Assembly (NCBI RefSeq): GCF_002796985.1 | Contig: NZ_PEKX01000008.1 | Location: forward strand, 299,362 to 363,361 | Source of the DNA: Pseudomonas sp. | Lineage (GTDB): Bacteria > Pseudomonadota > Gammaproteobacteria > Pseudomonadales > Pseudomonadaceae | Length of the DNA: 64,000 nucleotides | Direction: 5' to 3' | Shown: positions 35,200 through 43,462 of the stretch, piece after piece | Layout: each line of letters begins with the position of its first letter | How positions within the stretch are numbered: the stretch's first letter is position 1 | Position numbers and translations under genes: made by a program | The notes under the pieces: model-generated | Database searches by the model: none | What the model saw: the letters and a program-made list of their open reading frames with translations, nothing else | What the model was told of the DNA's origin: nothing

Positions 35200-35592
35200 G
35201 GGAGAGTGTAGCGAAAGCTACTGGGGGAGCCGAGGCTCCCCCCCAAATAGGTGCGTGCTTTGTTTTTATTATGATTACCGGGCTTGTTGTTTTTGTTTGT
35301 AGACCCGACCCTCGAAGCTACCTGCTTCGGGGAACCTTCCACACTTGGAAGGTGTTCAATAGCAAACGGATTGCTTTGGTCGCTGAGTGAGCGATGATCT
35401 TGCGATCCAACCAGTGTCTGCGCTGCCTCAGGGCAGTTTTATTCTTCTTGACTGGTTGCGGGACTTCTCCCGACGGCTACCCTTCTCCAAAAGAATCAGT
35501 TAGCTGCGCCTCCGCGATCTTGTTTTTGTTGTGCTGGAGTCGTTTCGTCTTGTTCTTATTGTGAGTGGTCGTGCTTGTTATTGTTGTTGTGC
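35200..35592 (-). ncRNA. crcZ: Small RNA CrcZ, decoy for Hfq/Crc
   Basis: The gap between pcnB and cbrB is the known site of CrcZ in Pseudomonas. From the predicted +1 near 35592 the RNA begins GGCACAACAACAATAACAAG and repeats A-rich motifs: AACAACAATAA, GAACAAGACGAAACG, ACAACAAAAACAAG, AAGAAGAATAAAAC, ACAAACAAAAACAACAAG and ATAATAAAAACAAAG. These AANAANAA-type sites sequester Hfq/Crc and relieve catabolite repression. The 3' region ends in a stem GGGGGAGCC-TCG-GGCTCCCCC (35222-35243) and a small stem at 35204-35220, giving about 390 bases against about 407 in P. aeruginosa. The exact 3' end is uncertain. Promoter and activator sites are listed separately. Confidence 0.9.
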
Positions 35593-35602
35593 CAATAACA
35601 AA

Positions 35603-35617
35603 GCAGATGCCGTGCCA
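35603..35617 (-). promoter_or_regulatory. Sigma-54 promoter of crcZ
   Basis: Minus strand TGGCACGGCATCTGC has consensus -24 TGGCAC and -12 GC with 10 bases between the GG and GC. It predicts initiation near 35592, where the A-rich RNA begins. Confidence 0.88.
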
Positions 35618-35676
35618 ACTTTTGCGAATCCTTATTTTTCAAGGGTTTGCGAGGAATCGCCTTCGAACGGCAGGCA

Positions 35677-35715
35677 CAAAAAAGCCGGGTTTCCGTTACC
35701 GATGAACCCGGCTTT
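35677..35715 (-). terminator. Intrinsic terminator after cbrB
   Basis: On the minus strand AAAAGCCGGGTT, loop and AACCCGGCTTTTTT form a strong hairpin with T-run. It separates cbrB mRNA from crcZ, so crcZ depends on its own promoter. Confidence 0.88.
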
Positions 35716-35741
35716 TGTTACGGAGCATGTCTCCGGTAACA
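35716..35741. promoter_or_regulatory. CbrB-type activator palindrome
   Basis: TGTTAC (35716-35721), 14 bases and GTAACA (35736-35741) form a perfect match to the TGTTAC-N14-GTAACA pattern that I recall for CbrB sites at crcZ. It lies about 135 bases before the crcZ start, the right distance for a sigma-54 activator, and is squeezed between the cbrB stop and the cbrB terminator. Confidence 0.75.
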
Positions 35742-35753
35742 GTGAGAAACGTC

Positions 35754-37190
35754 TTACGAGTCGGCCGCAGCACCAGATTTCCGGCGCGGAATGCCCAGGC
35801 GCTGGCGGCGTTCCCACAGGCATTTGCGGCTGATGCCCAGCTTGCGGGCCAGTTCGGTCTCGGTCATGTGGTCCTGGTGCTCCAGGACGAAGTGCTGGAA
35901 GTAGTCTTCCAGTGACAGATCCTCGGTGGGCTCGTGGGCACTGGCGCTGCCGTTGGCCGGGCGCAGGTCACCGTCATCGCCGAAGTCGTCATCCAGGTCA
36001 TCCAGTTCGATGTCGATGCCCAGCAGGTCGGCGGGGATTTCCTGCCCCTCACTGAGGATCACCGCGCGTTCGATGGCGTTCTCCAGTTCACGCACGTTAC
36101 CCGGCCACGGGTAGTGGCGGATGGCCTGTTCGGCCTCGTGGGAGAAGGACAGTGCCTGGCGCCCCATCCGGGAGCACTGGCGCGCCAGGAAGGAGCGGGC
36201 GATCTCCATCACATCCGGGCCGCGCTCGCGCAGAGGCGGTAGCTTCAGCGAGATGACGTGCAGGCGGTAATAGAGGTCTTCGCGGAACTGGCCGGTCTTG
36301 GCCAGCATCTTCAGGTCGCGGTGGGTAGCGGCGATCAGGCGGACATCGACTTTCTGCGACTGTACCGAGCCGACGCGGCGGATTTCGCCTTCCTGCAGCA
36401 CGCGCAGCAGGCGCGCCTGGGCTTCCAGTGGCAGTTCGCCGATCTCGTCGAGGAACAGGGTACCGCCGTCGGCAGCTTCCACCAGTCCCGCACGGCCGGC
36501 GCTGGCGCCGGTGAACGCACCTTTCTCGTGGCCGAACAGCTCGGACTCGATCAGGGTTTCCGGGATCGCGGCGCAGTTCACCGAGATCAGCGGCGCTTTG
36601 GTGCGCCTGGAGAGGTTGTGCAGGGCGCGGGCGACCAGTTCCTTGCCGGTACCGGATTCACCCTGGATCAGCACATTGGAGTCGGTGGGCGCGACCTTGC
36701 GGATCTTGGTGTAGAGCTCCTGCATCGGCGGGCACGAACCGATGATGCCGATGTCGCCGTCCGCGGGGGCGGTGTTACCACTGCTACGTTCGGCCGCCTT
36801 GGCGTTACCGCGCGTTTCGCTGGGGGCGTTACGGTTCTCCTGGCGGTCCTTGAGGATGCGCGCGACTGCCTGGAGCATTTCGTCGTGGTCGAACGGCTTG
36901 GCGATGTAGTCCACCGCGCCCATCTTCATCGAGTCCACCGCCGAGCGCAGGCTGGCGTAGCTGGTCATGATCAGCACCGGGGTGCCCTGGGCCAGCTTGA
37001 TCAGTTCGGTGCCGGGTGCGCCGGGCAGCCGCAGGTCGCTGACGATCATGTCGAACGACGGGATGCTGTAACGCTCCTGTGCTTCCTGCACCGAGCCAGC
37101 CTCGCTGACCTGGTACTGGTTGCGCTCGAGCAATCGTCGCAGGGCGGAACGGATGATGGTTTCGTCTTCGACGATGAGGATATGTGCCAT
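35754..37190 (-). CDS. cbrB: Response regulator CbrB (NtrC family)
   Basis: Sigma-54 activator of carbon/nitrogen balance, which turns on crcZ. The 478 residues have a receiver domain (Asp52 in MIVSDLRLPG), an AAA+ domain with Walker A GESGTGKE, the sigma-54 contact motif GAFTGA and the ESELFGHEKG loop, and a C-terminal Fis-type HTH (LARKLGISRKCLWERRQRLG). ATG at 37190 starts MAHILIVEDE; the frame is open further upstream but family length is 478. It begins 27 bases after cbrA and both are in one operon with cbrX. Confidence 0.96.
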   Translation of the reverse strand: MAHILIVEDETIIRSALRRLLERNQYQVSEAGSVQEAQERYSIPSFDMIVSDLRLPGAPGTELIKLAQGTPVLIMTSYASLRSAVDSMKMGAVDYIAKPFDHDEMLQAVARILKDRQENRNAPSETRGNAKAAERSSGNTAPADGDIGIIGSCPPMQELYTKIRKVAPTDSNVLIQGESGTGKELVARALHNLSRRTKAPLISVNCAAIPETLIESELFGHEKGAFTGASAGRAGLVEAADGGTLFLDEIGELPLEAQARLLRVLQEGEIRRVGSVQSQKVDVRLIAATHRDLKMLAKTGQFREDLYYRLHVISLKLPPLRERGPDVMEIARSFLARQCSRMGRQALSFSHEAEQAIRHYPWPGNVRELENAIERAVILSEGQEIPADLLGIDIELDDLDDDFGDDGDLRPANGSASAHEPTEDLSLEDYFQHFVLEHQDHMTETELARKLGISRKCLWERRQRLGIPRRKSGAAADS

Positions 37191-37216
37191 GTATTCAGCT
37201 CTCTCGACGTGCTCGT

Positions 37217-40168
37217 TTACTGCTCGGCCGTCGGGCCAGGATGCCGCGGCAAGGTGACGCTGATGCGGGTTCCGCATTCGCGTTCGGGGTCAGCCGGGCT
37301 GTCTATGGTGATTTGCCCATAATGCTCTTCCACGATCGAATAGACCAGAGCAAGCCCCAGGCCGGTGCCCTTGCCCGGGTCCTTGGTGGTGAAGAAGGGC
37401 TCGAACAGGCGGTCGATGATCGATTTGGGTATTCCGCTGCCTTCGTCCTCGACGATCAGGTCGATGGTCTGCTCGGAGGCTTCGCTGCGCACGCGGATCG
37501 CGCCGTTGGGCGGGGAGGCGTCGCGGGCGTTGGACAGCAGGTTGATCAGCACCTGGGCCAGGCGCTGGGAATCGCCTTCCACCCAGTGTTCCGGATCGCA
37601 CAGGTTGAAGAACTGCACGTCCACACTGCGTTTGTTCAGCGACAGCAGGCCAATGGCTTCCTGGGCGACGTCCGCCAGGCACACCGGCTCGGCCGCCACC
37701 TGCTTGCCGCCGGCGTGGGCGAAGCTCATCAGCGACTGCACGATGCGCGAGACGCGTTTGGTCTGCTCGAGGATCTGCCCGCTGATCTCGGTCAGCTCGC
37801 CATCGCCCTCGCGTTCTTCCCGCAGGTTCTGCGCCAGGCAGGCGATGCCGGTGATGGGGTTGCCGATCTCGTGGGCCACGCCGGCGGCGAGGCGGCCGAT
37901 GGAGGCCAGGCGTTCGGAGTGGATCAGCTTGTCTTCCAGTGACTGGGTTTCGGTGAGGTCCTCGACCAGCAGCACCAGGCCGCTGTTTCCGGGGGCGAGA
38001 GGTTCCTCGATCGCTGCCTTGTGCAGGTTCAGCCAGCGGGTTTGGCCTTCGATGGTAAGGCGCTGCTTGTGCAGGTGCTCGTCCGGCGCATCGATGAAGC
38101 CCTCCAGCAGGCCGCGCCAGGGATCGGGCAGGGCGGCCAGGCGCGAGCCGACCACACGGAGCGCACTGACGCCGGTGAGCTCCTCGATGGCTCGGTTCCA
38201 CATGAGGATTTCCTGATCCTTGGCCAGCGAGCACACGCCCATGGGCAGGTCCTGCAGAGTCTGGCGGTGGTAGCGGCGCAGGGTGTCGAGTTCGGCGGCC
38301 AGGCCGGTGAGCCGGGAGTGGTAGTCCTCCAGGCGGCTCTCGATGAAGTGGATGTCCTCGGTGACGTAGCCTTCGCTGGCGGCTTTATACGGCAGGAAGG
38401 ATTCCACCATGTCCTGCGCCACGCTCGGCCCCATCAGGCCGGAGAGGTTGGCCTCGATGCGGTCGCGCAGACGGCGCAGGGCATAGGGGCGACGCTCGTC
38501 GAAGGGCAGGTGCAGGTCGCGCAGGGCCTGTTCCACTTCGCGTTGGGCAGTCTTTGCGCCGAGCGGCTTGGCCAACTGGCTGGCGAACTCCTGCGGGGAG
38601 TGGGCGAGCAGTTCGCGGCGCTGCGGGCGGCGCACGTTGTCCACGGCACAGGCTTCGGCGGCGCCTTTTTCCTCGTCACTGGCTTCGGTGAACAGCGAAA
38701 CCAGGGTGAACACCAGTACGTTGGCTGCCAGCGAGGCCAGCGCCGCAAGGTGCCAGGTGGTGTCGTCGAGCACGTAGAGTGAATTGAACAGCGGCAGATA
38801 GATGCTCTGCATGTTCGCCACCAGCGGGGTGAGCATGGTGGCGCCCCACACCAGCATGCCCGCCACCAGGCCGGCGATGAAGCCGCGGCGGTTGGCGGTC
38901 GGCCAGTAGAGCACGGCCAGAGCGCCGGGGAGGAACTGCAGGGTGGCGACGAAGGAGACTATCCCCAGGTTGGACAGGTCCTGCTCGGCGCCTAGCAGCA
39001 GGTAGAAGGCGTAGCCAGCCATGATGATCGCAGCGATCAGCGCGCGGCGCGTCCACTTCAGCCAGCGGTAGATGTTGCCTTCGGCCGGCGGCTGGTAGAG
39101 CGGCAGGACCAGGTGGTTGAGCACCATGCCCGACAGCGCCAGGGTCATCACGATGATCAGGCCGCTCGCGGCGGAAATGCCACCGATGAAAGCGGTCAGC
39201 GCCAGGGCGGGGCTGTCGACCGATATGCCCAGGCCGAGGGTGAAGTACTCCGGATTGGTGGAGGCCCCCAGGTGCAGGCCGGCCCAGAGGATCGGCGGCA
39301 CCGCCAGGCTCATCGGCAGCAGGAACAGCGGCAGGCCCCAACTGGCGCTGAGCAGCGAGCGCGGGTTGAGGTTTTCCGTGAAGGTCATGTGGAACATGTG
39401 CGGCATGACGATGGCGGCGGCGAAGAACACCAGCAGCAGCGTGCGCCACGGCCCTTCGGCCAGCGGCGTGTGCAGGGTGCTCAGGGCTTCCTGGTTCTGC
39501 AGCAGCCAGACTTCCAGGCCATCCGGCCCGCCGAATACGCCGTAGAGGGCGAACAGGCCGATGGAGCAGAGCGCCACCAGCTTTACCAGCGACTCGAAGG
39601 CGATCGCCATCACCAGCCCTTCGTGGCGCTCGCGGGTGGCGATATGGCGCGCGCCAAAGAGGATGGCGAACAGTGTGATCAGTGCGCAGAACGCCAGTGC
39701 CGCGCGGTTGGGCTCGGACTCTCGGGTGAGGATGCTGATCGAGTCGGTCACCGCCTGGATCTGCAATGCCAGCATCGGCAGTACGGCGATCAGCATGAAC
39801 AGCGTGGTCAGTGCGCCGGCCCAGGTGCTGCGGAAGCGGAAGGCGAACAGGTCGGCCAGCGACGACAGCTGGTAGGCCCGCGTGATGCGCAGGATCGGGT
39901 AGAGCAGCACGGGTGCGAGCAGGAAAGCGCCGGAAACGCCCAGGTAGATCGCCAGGAAACCGTAGCCGTACTGGTAGGCCAGCCCGACCGTGCCATAGAA
40001 GGCCCAGGCGCTGGCGTACACGCCCAGCGACAGGGTGTAGATCAGCGGATGGCGCACCAGCCGGCGTGGGATGTAACCGCGCTCGGTGATCCAGGCGATG
40101 CCGAACAGGACCATCAGGTAGGAGGCGCTGATCAGGATCAGCTGGGTAAGGCTAAAGCTCGTCAGCAT
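37217..40168 (-). CDS. cbrA: Sensor histidine kinase CbrA with transporter-like domain
   Basis: Sensor of the CbrA/CbrB pair. The first 500 or so residues form about 13 membrane helices of the sodium/solute symporter family; a linker, a PAS domain (about 610-720), then the kinase core follow. The phosphorylation site is His766 in GVAHEIGNP. ATP-binding motifs are NLLSNARDAS, DEGSGIP and GKGTGLGLALVYSIVEEH. The transporter fold is joined directly to the kinase, and histidine transport has been reported for it in Pseudomonas. The start codon overlaps cbrX by 17 bases. 983 residues is the family length. Confidence 0.96.
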   Translation of the reverse strand: MLTSFSLTQLILISASYLMVLFGIAWITERGYIPRRLVRHPLIYTLSLGVYASAWAFYGTVGLAYQYGYGFLAIYLGVSGAFLLAPVLLYPILRITRAYQLSSLADLFAFRFRSTWAGALTTLFMLIAVLPMLALQIQAVTDSISILTRESEPNRAALAFCALITLFAILFGARHIATRERHEGLVMAIAFESLVKLVALCSIGLFALYGVFGGPDGLEVWLLQNQEALSTLHTPLAEGPWRTLLLVFFAAAIVMPHMFHMTFTENLNPRSLLSASWGLPLFLLPMSLAVPPILWAGLHLGASTNPEYFTLGLGISVDSPALALTAFIGGISAASGLIIVMTLALSGMVLNHLVLPLYQPPAEGNIYRWLKWTRRALIAAIIMAGYAFYLLLGAEQDLSNLGIVSFVATLQFLPGALAVLYWPTANRRGFIAGLVAGMLVWGATMLTPLVANMQSIYLPLFNSLYVLDDTTWHLAALASLAANVLVFTLVSLFTEASDEEKGAAEACAVDNVRRPQRRELLAHSPQEFASQLAKPLGAKTAQREVEQALRDLHLPFDERRPYALRRLRDRIEANLSGLMGPSVAQDMVESFLPYKAASEGYVTEDIHFIESRLEDYHSRLTGLAAELDTLRRYHRQTLQDLPMGVCSLAKDQEILMWNRAIEELTGVSALRVVGSRLAALPDPWRGLLEGFIDAPDEHLHKQRLTIEGQTRWLNLHKAAIEEPLAPGNSGLVLLVEDLTETQSLEDKLIHSERLASIGRLAAGVAHEIGNPITGIACLAQNLREEREGDGELTEISGQILEQTKRVSRIVQSLMSFAHAGGKQVAAEPVCLADVAQEAIGLLSLNKRSVDVQFFNLCDPEHWVEGDSQRLAQVLINLLSNARDASPPNGAIRVRSEASEQTIDLIVEDEGSGIPKSIIDRLFEPFFTTKDPGKGTGLGLALVYSIVEEHYGQITIDSPADPERECGTRISVTLPRHPGPTAEQ

Positions 40169-40328
40169 CGCGCTGGCTCTGCAGGATGAAGGTGACGACG
40201 ATCAGGATCAGCCACAGCAGATACGGGCGGTACCAGGCGCCGTGGGGATCGATCCACCAGTCCATGATGGCTGGCGAGAACAGGTAGATGCCCACGACCA
40301 GGAGCAACACCAGTCGGTAGATGTACAT
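40152..40328 (-). CDS. cbrX: Small membrane protein CbrX, upstream of cbrA
   Basis: A 58-residue open frame begins MYIYRLVLLLVVGIYLFSPA and ends in ILQSQRDADEL. It has two hydrophobic segments (2-20 and 36-50) around a polar turn with DWWIDPHGAWYRPY. It overlaps the first 17 bases of cbrA, so it probably couples to cbrA translation; the small gene before cbrA has been called cbrX in P. putida. It is too short for standard length cut-offs, but the good hydropathy, the overlap and the conserved position support it. A role in CbrA folding or signalling is possible, not shown. Confidence 0.82.
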   Translation of the reverse strand: MYIYRLVLLLVVGIYLFSPAIMDWWIDPHGAWYRPYLLWLILIVVTFILQSQRDADEL

Positions 40329-40421
40329 GTCGTCTCTCTCGTTGTTCGGCGGGCAGGCTACCTGTGCGCACAGTCGCCGGCAAGCCGGCCGCGCTTTGCA
40401 CCAGGCGCTCCAGACAGGCCT

Positions 40422-40492
40422 TGTAGGAGCGAGCTTGCTCGCGAACAGGCCTCGTAACGGGATTCAAGTTCGCGAGCAAGCTCGCTCCTACA
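40422..40492. repeat. Inverted pair of Pseudomonas REP elements (REPIN-like)
   Basis: TGTAGGAGCGAGCTTGCTCG-type sequence at 40422-40446 is met by its exact reverse complement at 40468-40492 with 21 bases between. Each arm is itself palindromic at GCGAGCTTGCTCGC. Its place between cbrX (40328) and gluQ (40529) is the upstream region of the cbr operon and the end of gluQ. Confidence 0.93.
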
Positions 40493-40528
40493 GAAAAGCA
40501 GTGCGCGCAGCAGCCCAGTTTTACCAGT

Positions 40529-41416
40529 CTAGAGCTGCGCGTCTTCCAGCGTCAGGCTGTGGGGGATCGCATTGGCATCCCAGTGCACGATGCCCCAGGC
40601 GAGCACCTCATGCGGCGTTGCCTGCAGCAGCTCGCCGGGAGGCTTCTGCCCCAGCGCGTTTAGCGCGCGAACCAGCAGCGGGGCGGCCTGGTCGGCTTGC
40701 AGCGGCGGCGAACGATAGGACTTGCCGAGCTTGTTCCCGTCCGGTTGGATGATCAGCGGTACATGCAGGTAACGCGGCGCGGCGATGCCGAGCAGTTCCT
40801 GCAGGTAGAGCTGGCGCGGGGTGTTGTCCAGCAGGTCGGCGCCGCGGACGATATCGGTAACACCTTGCCAGGCATCGTCCAGCACCACGGCCAGTTGGTA
40901 GGCGAACAGCCCGTCACGGCGGCGGATGATGAAGTCGCCCACTTCGCGGCTCAGGTGCTGGCGGAACTCGCCCTGCAGTCGGTCGGTGAAAACGTAGTCC
41001 AGCTCTGGTACGCGGAGGCGGATGGCAACATCGCCGTGCCAGTCGTGCTGCGCGTCGCGGCAGGTACCGGGATAGAGGCCGTTGCTGCCTTCGAGCTGCT
41101 TGCGCGAGCAGGTGCAGGCATAGGCCAGCCCGCTACGCAGCCATTGCTCGACCTGCGCGGCATAGGCTGCGCCGCGCTCGCTCTGGCGTTCCACCGGACC
41201 ATCCCATTCGAAGCCGTAGCGCTCGAGGGTTTCCAGGATGGCGGCTTGGGCGCCGGGCATCTCGCGCGGTGGGTCGAGGTCTTCCATGCGCACCAACCAC
41301 TGTCCACCCACGGCGCGCGCATCCAGATAGGACGCGACGGCGGCGACCAGCGAACCGAAGTGCAGGTAGCCGCTGGGCGTGGGGGCGAAGCGTCCGACGT
41401 AGCGGGAGGCGGGCAT
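40529..41416 (-). CDS. gluQ: Glutamyl-Q tRNA(Asp) synthetase
   Basis: Attaches glutamate to the queuosine base at position 34 of tRNA-Asp. The 295-residue protein resembles the catalytic domain of glutamyl-tRNA synthetase without the anticodon domain: RFAPTPSGYLHFGSL stands for the HIGH motif, and GNKLGKS is the degenerate KMSKS motif. Zinc-binding Cys residues occur in YACTCSR and GTCR. It follows dksA on the same strand, the order conserved in gamma-proteobacteria (dksA-gluQ), with 95 bases between containing a terminator. Confidence 0.95.
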   Translation of the reverse strand: MPASRYVGRFAPTPSGYLHFGSLVAAVASYLDARAVGGQWLVRMEDLDPPREMPGAQAAILETLERYGFEWDGPVERQSERGAAYAAQVEQWLRSGLAYACTCSRKQLEGSNGLYPGTCRDAQHDWHGDVAIRLRVPELDYVFTDRLQGEFRQHLSREVGDFIIRRRDGLFAYQLAVVLDDAWQGVTDIVRGADLLDNTPRQLYLQELLGIAAPRYLHVPLIIQPDGNKLGKSYRSPPLQADQAAPLLVRALNALGQKPPGELLQATPHEVLAWGIVHWDANAIPHSLTLEDAQL

Positions 41417-41472
41417 GGAAGCTCTCTGAATGACGACTCTTTATTGAGCGAAAACTTTTTCAGCGGAAACGA

Positions 41473-41496
41473 AACGGGGCGCCGCAGCGCCCCGTT
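41473..41496 (-). terminator. Terminator after dksA
   Basis: On the minus strand AACGGGGCGC-TGCG-GCGCCCCGTT is a perfect stem followed by TTCGTTTC. It lies between dksA and gluQ, so part of gluQ transcription is read-through. Confidence 0.75.
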
Positions 41497-41511
41497 CGGG
41501 ATCAACCAGGC

Positions 41512-41955
41512 TCAGGAGCCCAGCTGCTTTTCCTTGATTTCCGCCAGGGTCTTGCAGTCGATGCACAGGGTGGCGGTGGGGCGGGCTTCCAGACGGCGGA
41601 TGCCGATCTCGACGCCGCAGGAATCGCACCAGCCGTAATCGTTGTCTTCGATCAACTGCAGGGTCTCGTCGATCTTCTTGATCAGCTTGCGCTCGCGGTC
41701 GCGGGCGCGCAGTTCGAGGCTGAACTCTTCTTCCTGGCTGGCGCGGTCGGCCGGGTCCGGGAAGTTCGCCGCTTCGTCCTGCATGTGGTGCACAGTGCGG
41801 TCCACTTCTTCCATCAGCTCAACTTTCCATTTGTTGAGGATGGCGGTGAAGTGCGCGCGCATGCGATCACTCATGTACTCCTCGCCCTTGGTTTCCTGGT
41901 AGGGCTCGAAGCCACGAATCAGTTGGCTGCTCTGTTGTTTTGCTTTGGTGGGCAT
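41512..41955 (-). CDS. dksA: RNA polymerase-binding transcription factor DksA
   Basis: Binds the secondary channel of RNA polymerase and with ppGpp represses rRNA promoters, such as the one at the end of this window. The 147 residues have a coiled coil (about 30-110) with the tip acidic residues in DPADRAS, and the zinc finger C-X2-C-X17-C-X2-C in WCDSCGVEIGIRRLEARPTATLCIDC-type order. All four Cys are present, so this is the zinc-containing DksA rather than the Cys-poor DksA2. A weak TTGCAG-16-TAGCAT promoter is upstream on the minus strand at 42060-42087. Confidence 0.96.
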   Translation of the reverse strand: MPTKAKQQSSQLIRGFEPYQETKGEEYMSDRMRAHFTAILNKWKVELMEEVDRTVHHMQDEAANFPDPADRASQEEEFSLELRARDRERKLIKKIDETLQLIEDNDYGWCDSCGVEIGIRRLEARPTATLCIDCKTLAEIKEKQLGS

Positions 41956-42289
41956 GGATAACCGCCTCTCACTCTCGCTAATCCTCTCGCGGATGGTCCC
42001 TCTCCGGCACCGCCGGCCCCGCGCTCGCAGCGGGCGAACTTACCAGAACGATAACCGCGATGCTACTCCCGGTTGTCGAGCCTGCAAGTGTCCGCACATG
42101 ACCTGATCGCCAGGTCGCCGACCCGCCGGTCATCGCCAGTGGGTTTTTCTGCAAACCTGAGCAGAATCGTCGGCGTTTGCCAGACGAAGCCTGCATGTTC
42201 CCGGAAACCGCCCATTGCTGGGGCGGTCGCCCAGTATTCATCAGTGGCCTGTTAGAATCCTGACTCTGTCGCAAAGTTCGGAATATTCC
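41956..42289. other. Intergenic region between divergent dksA and aminotransferase
   Basis: 334 bases without a supported gene. A weak minus-strand promoter for dksA (TTGCAG at 42087-42082, TAGCAT at 42065-42060, 16-base spacer) is the best signal. On the plus strand TTAGAAT near 42251 could be a -10 for the aminotransferase. No repeat or RNA family was recognised. Confidence 0.4.
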
Positions 42290-43462
42290 ATGGCCATCAC
42301 CTTCAGTGCGCGCAGCCGCGCCATCGAACCCTTCCACGTCATGGCGCTGCTGGCGCGGGCCAATGAGCTACAGGCCGCCGGCCACGACGTTATCCACCTG
42401 GAAATCGGCGAGCCGGACTTCACGACCGCCGCGCCCATCGTCGAAGCGGGGCAGAAGGCCCTGGCAAATGGTCACACGCGCTATACCGCCGCACGTGGCC
42501 TGCCGGCCCTGCGCGAAGCCATCGCCGGCTTTTACGCCCAGCGCTATGGCCTGTCGATCGACCCGCAGCGCATTCTCGTCACCCCCGGCGGCTCCGGCGC
42601 GCTGCTGCTCGCCAGCAGCCTGCTGGTGGACCCGGGCAAGCACTGGCTGCTGGCCGATCCGGGCTACCCGTGCAACCGCCACTTCCTGCGCTTGGTGGAA
42701 GGCGCCGCGCAACTGGTGCCGGTGGGGCCGGAGAGCCGTTATCAGCTCACCCCGGAGCTCATCGAACGGCACTGGGATCAGGACAGTGTAGGCGCTTTGG
42801 CCGCCTCGCCGGCGAATCCTACGGGCACCCTGTTGCACAAGGACGAACTGGCCGCGCTGTCTTCCACCCTCAAGGCGCGCGGTGGCCATTTGGTGGTGGA
42901 CGAGATCTACCACGGCCTGACCTACGGTCTGGATGCGCCCAGCGTGCTGGAAGTGGATGACGAGGCCTTCGTCCTCAACAGTTTCTCCAAATATTTCGGC
43001 ATGACCGGCTGGCGCCTGGGTTGGCTGGTGGCGCCGCCGGAGGCAGTGGGCGAACTGGAGAAGCTGGCACAGAACCTCTACATCAGTGCGCCGAGCATGG
43101 CCCAGCACGCCGCGCTGGCCTGTTTCGAGCCGGCGACCCTGGCGATTCTCGAAGAGCGTCGCGAAGAGTTTCGCCGTCGCCGCGACTACCTGCTGCCGGC
43201 GCTGCGCGAACTGGGCTTTGGCATTGCCGTGGAGCCGGAGGGTGCCTTCTATCTGTATGCGGATATCAGCGCCTTCGGTGGCGATGCCTTCGCCTTCTGC
43301 CAGCACTTTATCGAGACCGAGCACGTGGCCTTCACGCCCGGCATCGACTTCGGGCGCTATCAGGCCTCGCACCACGTGCGCTTCGCCTACACCCAGAGCG
43401 TCGAGCGCCTGCAGCAGGCGGTGGAGCGCATTGCCCGTGGCCTGAAGACCTGGCGTCCCTGA
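42290..43462 (+). CDS. Class I/II pyridoxal phosphate aminotransferase
   Basis: A fold-type I aminotransferase of the aspartate aminotransferase family, 390 residues. PLP-binding Lys234 is in NSFSKYFGMTGWRLGW, with the phosphate and ring contacts in TPGGSGALLL, SPANPTG and VVDEIYHGL. The Arg binding the substrate carboxylate is near the C-terminus (HHVRFAY). The substrate cannot be set from sequence; aspartate or aromatic/alanine-type activity are possible. ATG at 42290 starts MAITFSARSR. The stop overlaps the sfsA start (TGATG), so both genes form one unit. Confidence 0.9.
   Translation: MAITFSARSRAIEPFHVMALLARANELQAAGHDVIHLEIGEPDFTTAAPIVEAGQKALANGHTRYTAARGLPALREAIAGFYAQRYGLSIDPQRILVTPGGSGALLLASSLLVDPGKHWLLADPGYPCNRHFLRLVEGAAQLVPVGPESRYQLTPELIERHWDQDSVGALAASPANPTGTLLHKDELAALSSTLKARGGHLVVDEIYHGLTYGLDAPSVLEVDDEAFVLNSFSKYFGMTGWRLGWLVAPPEAVGELEKLAQNLYISAPSMAQHAALACFEPATLAILEERREEFRRRRDYLLPALRELGFGIAVEPEGAFYLYADISAFGGDAFAFCQHFIETEHVAFTPGIDFGRYQASHHVRFAYTQSVERLQQAVERIARGLKTWRP

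Noticed and set aside
34992..35342. N-terminal extension of pcnB by 117 codons into the gap toward cbrB
   Set aside because: This stretch is the 3' part of crcZ; the encoded residues are not PcnB-like, and MLKKLIQS is a good start.
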